From Paguma larvata (lineage: Eukaryota > Chordata > Mammalia > Carnivora > Viverridae), in contig CM057839.1 of NCBI GenBank assembly GCA_030068075.1, forward strand, positions 22,857,167 through 22,921,166: a stretch of DNA of 64,000 nucleotides. Reading direction: 5' to 3'. The position numbers and the translations under genes were made by a program. Position 1 is the stretch's first letter. Each line of letters opens with the position of its first letter. A model generated the notes under the pieces. That model was not told where the DNA came from. It did not search any database and saw nothing but the letters and a program-made list of their open reading frames with translations. This document shows, piece after piece, positions 58,855 to 64,000 of the stretch.

Positions 58855-60966
58855 GAGAAAATACAGACTGCATAAAGTCCATCAAACCATTTTTTTCTTT
58901 AGGAATTCTAACAACACTTAAAACAATTTTCCCAAATACACCTTATTTTTGTTTTTTGTTTTTTTAGCTTTTAAAAACTTTTTCTTAAATGTAATCATCA
59001 AGGTTATATTAAAGATAAACTCGATGGATATGGTTGGCTTCAAGTAGCATGTAATAAAATTTATATTTAAAATGAACAAGAATAATTAGAATTGTTTCGT
59101 TGAATCACATAAATATATAATGGGTATACAGGTTTAAGTGTTCTTAAAAATATTAAACAAATACTCTCTGTGTGATTTATGTCTGTATAATTGAGGCAAC
59201 TTTTTTCTCAATTGGAAGCAAGGTACTAATTTCTACTACTGGCTCTTTTCATGAAGTAAATGTTCTGTTTCTTTAATGCAGAAAAATTTTATATTCTTAA
59301 GTATGACTTTAAGTATTTACTTTTTGAAAACAATTATATTTTTAAAGTAAAAATACAAAGCGAACTATTGTAGCCAAGTGGCCTAAAGCAAAGCTGTCAT
59401 GTCCTTGAAATCGATTTTGAATATATAAATTCAAGTGCAATCTATGGTTGTTGTTTGGTTCACCTCTAGTTTCAAACAGCCCATATTATAGTTTCTTTCA
59501 CATAAAAGAGGAAAACGACCATGATTATAGCAACAGAAGCCTCATTTGCAAAGCAGATGTTCCATATGAACAGGCAAAGGTTTTCCAGAAGTCATAATAA
59601 CCATATGTTTTCATTTTAATATAAAATAAAAGTGTTATTTTCAAATGTGAAAGTAGATTTAAATTAAATTATGCATTGGAACTAGATCTAAATTTCCAAA
59701 CCACTTGGGCATCACCATGAAAAGTTTACTATATATTAATTCTTTGATTTAATATGAATGGGTGTATTTACATAGATGACATATAAGATAAATTGGACTA
59801 TACCCACACAGCAACAACAAAAAAGGTGTTTTGTCCATGGTGCTTGGATGTAGGTATCTGTGTAGTCATATAGGAATTGCTTTATCTTGTTTTTATATTT
59901 GCTTTTTCTCCTACGCACATGAGTCAAAGCTCATTTTCAGTCAGGCGAACAGGTGAAAGTCGGAGTGACTGCCTTGACATGAAGTTGAGTATGTGTAAAA
60001 CACAGGTACGTGCACATGCGATGTGTGAGCATAGACATCGATGCTCAGAATTAAATCTATATATATCGATTTGGTACATTCGTGATTCATTTTAGCTTTT
60101 AGTTCCGCATACACAAACACTTGACTCAACATGTGACGAATAAATGCAAGGCATGCAAATGTTGAGAGGCACGCCCCTTCATCAATAAAGATAAATTACA
60201 TACGCTTTTGCACTTAACATTTCAACAAACCTTCAGCTTGTGCTATCCTTTCAAAACTCTCAGCCGATGGCTTGACTTTCGATTTTCCTGAGATAAGAGA
60301 CAAAATCTGTCTCCTTACCCTGCCTTTTCTCCAGTTTCCAAGAAGAGCTTGTCTTTGTTTCTTGCAAACGTGAAAATTTCAATATGTGGATGAGGCCAAT
60401 ATCTCTTGCATCTTTCTTTTTCCACTTTCTTACACTTTTCGACTGCCTCACACATATGCTAGTATTTATTTTATTTAAAAAAAAAATCAGCCAGATGATA
60501 AAGGTTAATCCGTCAGGTAACGGGGCTCACGTGAGCAGTAACAGGCCGTGTGGAAGCATTCACTGTTTGTGTGAGGGAACGAAAATGGCACTCGATCTCT
60601 CTGGTCTTTCTTTCAAAATTCAGCAACCAAATCTAATCATGAGAGAAACAACAGACAAATCCTGAACTGATATTCCATGAAATACCTAACCAGGAGTCTT
60701 AAAAACTATCAAGGTCATCAAAAACAAGGAAAATGTGAGAAACAGCCCAGAGGAGCTTAAGGAGACACGACGACAAAATGTAACATGGTATACTGCAACA
60801 GAAAAAAAAAATAGGTAAGAACTTAGGAAATCTGGATAACATATGCCTTTAGTGAATTATTTATTAATATTTGCTCATTAATGGTGGCAAATATACCATA
60901 ACGATTTAGATAGATGTGAACAAATGGGGAAATTGGATGTTGAATATATGATTATTTCTCTGCTTA
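58855..60966. other. Unassigned AT-rich stretch (2.1 kb)
   Basis: No repeat family is recognised. The 93-codon plus frame at 60384-60665 and its antisense partners have no domain. Confidence 0.5.
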
Positions 60967-61050
60967 TCTTTTTTAAAAAATGTTTATTTATTTTTGAGAG
61001 GGAGAGAGTGGCAGGGAGTGGCAGAGAGAGAGGGAGAGATAGACTCTCTC
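60967..61050 (-). mobile_element. CAN-SINE 3' fragment, head missing
   Basis: Only the T-rich tail, TGTTTATTTATTTTTGAGAG and the GA-rich block are present. The body and tRNA-like head are absent and non-SINE sequence follows (GAAAAGCTATTCCTG). It is a strongly 5'-truncated copy or the remnant of a deletion. Confidence 0.85.
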
Positions 61051-61129
61051 TCAGTGAAAAGCTATTCCTGTTTCTGCTGCCTGAAAATCTCCCCTCACCC
61101 ATATCCATATTGCACACTTCCTTGTCTAC

Positions 61130-61441
61130 TTCAAATCTTTTTTTTTCTTTTCTTTATTTCTTTTTTTTTTTTTTTTTTTAAGTATAGTTGACACATGTTA
61201 CGTTAGTTTCAGGAGTATAACATACTGATTCAACAACTCAGTGTGTACTCTATATTCACCACAAGCGTGGCTACCAGTTGTCACCAGGCAGCTCTATCAC
61301 AATACCATTGTCTATATTCTCTATACTGTAGCTTTTATCCCTATGACTTATTCATTCACAACTGGAAGCCTGTATGTCTCACTCCTCTTCACTCCATTCA
61401 CCTCCCATCCTCCCATCCCACTTCCCGGAGGTGGCTATCAG
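61130..61441 (-). mobile_element. L1 3' UTR, antisense
   Basis: A poly(T)/pyrimidine run at 61137-61180 is followed by AAGTATAGTTGACACATGTTACG, TAGTTTCAGGAGTATAACATAC, CACAAGCGTGGCTACC and ACAACTGGAAGCCTGTATGTC, the antisense L1 3' UTR order. A SINE ends it at 61457. Confidence 0.85.
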
Positions 61442-61456
61442 TTTCTTCAAGTCTTT

Positions 61457-61698
61457 CATTTTAAGTTTATTTATTTATATTTAAGAAAGAGAGAGAGATG
61501 GGGGTGGGGGGAGAAGAGGGAGAGAGAGAACATGCATGAGTGGAGAGAGGCAGAGAGACAGGGAGAGAATCCCAAGCAGGCTCCCCACTGTCAGCACAGA
61601 GCCTGATGCCACAACATGGCTCTATCTCACATGAGATCATGACCTGAGCCAAAAATCAAGAGTCGGCCTCTTAACTGACTGAGTTACCCAAACACCCA
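61457..61698 (-). mobile_element. CAN-SINE inserted at the edge of L1, 15-bp TSD
   Basis: On the minus strand it reads GGGTGTTTGGGTAACTCAG ... TTGATTTTTGGCTCAGGTCATGATCTC. The TSD is TTTCTTCAAGTCTTT at 61442-61456 and TTTTTTCAAGTCTTT at 61699-61713 (one mismatch). Confidence 0.94.
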
Positions 61699-61713
61699 TT
61701 TTTTCAAGTCTTT

Positions 61714-62119
61714 ATTCAACTCTTGCTTTTTCAGTGAGGCTTTCTTCACCACAGTATTTAGTTTAGTTTAGTTTAGTCTAGTTTTATTAATTTTATTTAT
61801 TTTAAAGATTGTGCTAAATATTTATCTCCTCAGTTAGGAAATAACAATGGGTTAACATTACAATGTTTAGTAAAATACACTTAAACATTTTGAGCTTAGA
61901 GATTTAAATTCCATAGACAGCATGACTTTTTTAGGAGAAAAAGTCTCATGCATTTTTATATATATCTGTATTATTTATTATGCTATACTTGTACTAAGTT
62001 ACTATTCTGAAGCAAATTTTAAAAATTCACACTAGGATACTTTGAAAGCGCTCTCTGCCAAATATTATTTTGCTACGATCATATTTAGGTCATTATCTTT
62101 AATGTTTGCTATAGTATTT
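61714..62119. other. Unassigned stretch, (TTTAG)n and possible L2 scrap
   Basis: CAACTCTTGCTTTTTCAGTGAGGCTTTCTTCACCAC (61718-61753) resembles an L2 segment. A (GTTTA)n run follows at 61755-61790. The rest is unassigned. Confidence 0.4.
61755..61790 (+). repeat. (TTTAG)n simple repeat
   Basis: About six units, the last two mutated (TCTAG, TTTTA). Confidence 0.9.
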
Positions 62120-63205
62120 TGGTTTTTTGTTTTTTTATTTCAGTTCCAGTATAGTTAACATAGTGTTAATTTAGTTTCAGGTATACAATACAGTGATTCA
62201 ACAGTTCTGTATATTACTCAGTGCTCATCATGATAAGAGTATTCTTAATCCCCATTAGCTATACAACCCATCCTCTGCCCACCTACCTTCTGTTAACCAT
62301 CTCTTTGTTCTCTGTAGTTGAGAGTCTGCTTTTTGATTTATCTCTTTTTTCTTTTGTTTATCTGTTTTGTTTCTAAAATTCCACATATGAGTAAAATCAT
62401 ATGGTATTTGTCTTTTTCTGACTGACTTATTTCACTTAGCATTATATCTTCTAGATCTACCCATGTAGTTGTAAATTACAAGATTTCATTCTTATAGCTG
62501 AATAATATCCCGTTGCATATACACACCACATCTTCTTTATCCATTTATCTATCAATGGACACTTGGGTTATTTCCCTAATTTGGCTATTGTAAATAATGC
62601 TGTAATAAACATAGAAGTGTATATAACTTTTTGAATTGATGTTTTCATATTCTTTGGGTAAATACCAAGTAGTGTAAATCCTGAATCATATGGTGAATTC
62701 TATTTTTAGTTTTTTAAGGAAACTCCATACTGTTTTCCACAGTGGGTGCACCAGTTTGTATTCCCACCAACAACGGAACTCTTTTTTTCCCTACATCCTT
62801 GTCTATGCCAACACTTATTTCTTGTGTTCTTCATTTTAGTCATTCTGACAGGTGTGAGATGCTGTCTTACTATGCTTTTAATTTGTATTTCCCTGATCAT
62901 GAGTGATGTTGAGAATCTTTTCATGTGTCTGTCAGTCATATGTATATCTTCTTTGGAGAAATGTCTGTTCATGTCTTCTGCTCATTTTTAATTGGATTAT
63001 TTGTTTTTGGAGTTGAGCGTAAAGATCTGCATATATTTTGGATACTAACCTTTTATCAGATGTGTCATTTGCAAATATCTTTTCTTATTCAGTAGGTCAT
63101 CTTTTAGTTTTGTTGATATTTAATTTGCTATGCAGAAGCTTTTTATTTTGATGTAGTCCCAATAGTTTATTTTTGCTTTAGTTTCCCTTGCCTCATGAGG
63201 GAAAG
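62120..63205 (-). mobile_element. L1 3' portion (ORF2 end and 3' UTR), antisense
   Basis: The T-rich start is followed by CCAGTATAGTTAACATAGTG, GGTATACAATACAGTGATTC, CTCAGTGCTCATCATG and CCACATATGAGTAAAATCATATGG (3' UTR), then the ORF2 C-terminal region. It ends near 63200 at TTTCCCTTGCCTCA, where HAL1-like sequence takes over. It is a 5'-truncated, inactive copy. Confidence 0.9.
62706..62972 (-). pseudogene. L1 ORF2p C-terminal fragment
   Basis: This 88-codon open remnant begins [23 protein letters not shown] and continues with [19 protein letters not shown] and a WWEC-like region with a small frameshift ([15 protein letters not shown]), all characteristic of the LINE-1 ORF2 C-terminus. It lacks the endonuclease and reverse transcriptase. 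Confidence 0.88.
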
Positions 63206-64000
63206 GATTTGTTCAGAGATATACTTGGATTTCATATTTATTAGCAATTTTCGATTTGTGTTTACTCTTAGGTTTATATATAATATCTTGTGCATATAGA
63301 AATCTACGCCAAGTTTAAGTTTGAACCCATTCTTTACTCCTCTTCCCACTTTTTATGTATATAGTGTCATACTTTACATCCTTTTATTTTGTAAATCCCT
63401 TGACTGATTTTTATAGACATACTTAATTTTATTGCTTTTGTGTTTCCTACATTTCTACCCCTGGTTATGGTCTTTCTTTTCCATTCAAAAAATCCCCTTT
63501 ACCATTTCTTGTAGGGCTGGCTTTGTGGTGAGGAATTCCTTTAACTTTTGTTTGTCTGGGAGGCTGTTTATTTTTCCTTCTATTCTGAATGATAGCCTTG
63601 CCGGATAGGGTTTTCTTGGTTGCAGGTTTTTCTTTCAATACTTTGAATATATCCTGTCACTCCCTCTGGCCTGCAAAGTTTCTGCTGAAAAATCAATCGA
63701 TAACCTTACAGGGTTTCCCTTATTTGTAACTGTTTTCTTTTCTCTTGCTCCTTTTAAAACTTCTTTATCACTACTTTTTGCCATTTTAATTAGTATGTGT
63801 CTTGGTGTGGACCTTCTTGCCCTGATTTTGTTGAAGGCTCTCTGTACCTCCTGGATGTGGATTTTCCTTTCCTTTCCCAGATTCAAGAAGATTGCAGCTA
63901 TTATTTCTTCAAATAAATTTTCTGTCCCCTTTTCTTTCTTCTCCTTTTGGTGTCCTATAATTCAAATGTTATTAGGCGTGTCGCTGAGCTCTTTAGTCTG
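63206..64000 (-). mobile_element. HAL1-like / L1 ORF1-containing fragment, runs off the window
   Basis: Minus-strand order from the right edge: an ORF1 coiled-coil-proximal segment (antisense TTATTTCTTCAAATAAATTTTC), the ORF1 C-terminal domain (63635-63886), a further ORF1-end region broken by frameshifts (about 63490-63630), then about 250 bp that match the HAL1 post-ORF1 region instead of an ORF2 start. HAL1 is the ORF1-only LINE-1 derivative. An internally deleted old L1 is the alternative. Confidence 0.7.
63635..63886 (-). pseudogene. L1/HAL1 ORF1p C-terminal domain remnant
   Basis: An 83-codon frame contains RSTPRHILIKMAKSSDKEVLKGAREKKTV and RLSIDFSAETLQAR. These are typical of the ORF1p C-terminal and RNA-binding region (STPRHI...K, AREKK, DFSAETLQAR). 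The frame is interrupted at both ends, so the protein is not intact. Confidence 0.88.

Noticed and set aside
58652..58921. Frame with a KEGRKEGRKEGR repeat
   Set aside because: It is a translation of the (GGAA)n microsatellite; no domain lies outside the repeat.
61241..61606. 121-codon open frame
   Set aside because: It runs from antisense L1 3' UTR into a minus-strand SINE, so the frame is coincidental.

Overview
The window looks like ordinary nuclear DNA from a cat-family (Felidae) carnivore: AT-rich, non-coding and full of retrotransposons. The main evidence is about 27 copies or pieces of the tRNA-Lys-derived carnivore SINE (CAN-SINE). Most are of the feliform type: a GGGGCACCTGGGTGGCTCAG head, a CTGTGCTGACAGCTCAGAGCC body, a (CT)n block, then AATAAATAAACATT. 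They occur on both strands and many have clear target-site duplications (TSDs). Carnivore-type LINE-1 3' ends, a young ERV solo LTR and older mammalian repeats (MIR, L2, MER5A-like, MaLR LTRs, ERVL, Tigger/MER6-like DNA transposons) complete the picture. I found no host protein-coding exon, rRNA, tRNA gene or CRISPR array. All open frames are short (121 codons or fewer), and every one I could explain is a repeat translated by chance or a decayed LINE fragment. The window is therefore intergenic (gene-poor) or lies inside a large intron.

Layout. 0-10 kb: a TA-flanked Tigger-like MITE, several SINEs, a MaLR LTR, two antisense L1 3' fragments and a MER5A-like element. 9.9-10.5 kb: a solo LTR with a perfect 6-bp TSD. 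10.7-13.9 kb: the longest stretch without a recognised repeat. 13.9-21 kb: SINEs with very good TSDs, a 1.9-kb decayed ERVL pol region split by a 132-bp L1 insertion, and a possible second LTR. 21-34 kb: mostly unique or ancient sequence, with MIRs, an inverted (palindromic) SINE, a MER6/Tigger-like transposon and a short tandem duplication. 34.1-36.4 kb: an old L1 with a twin-priming inversion, itself carrying a SINE. 38.8-42.3 kb: an ORF1-type LINE relic and a SINE cluster with a SINE nested in another SINE's tail. 45-49.4 kb: more SINEs and a MIR. 51.3 kb: a MaLR LTR. 54-57.5 kb: SINEs and an L2. 58.8 kb: a (GGAA)n array. 61-64 kb: L1 and HAL1/L1-ORF1 antisense fragments running off the right edge.

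The elements do not work together as a system. Their value is as an insertion record: nesting and TSDs give relative ages, and several copies preserve unusual mutational events (template-switch foldback, box-B duplication, twin priming, head-loss palindrome). I found no convincing new biological system.
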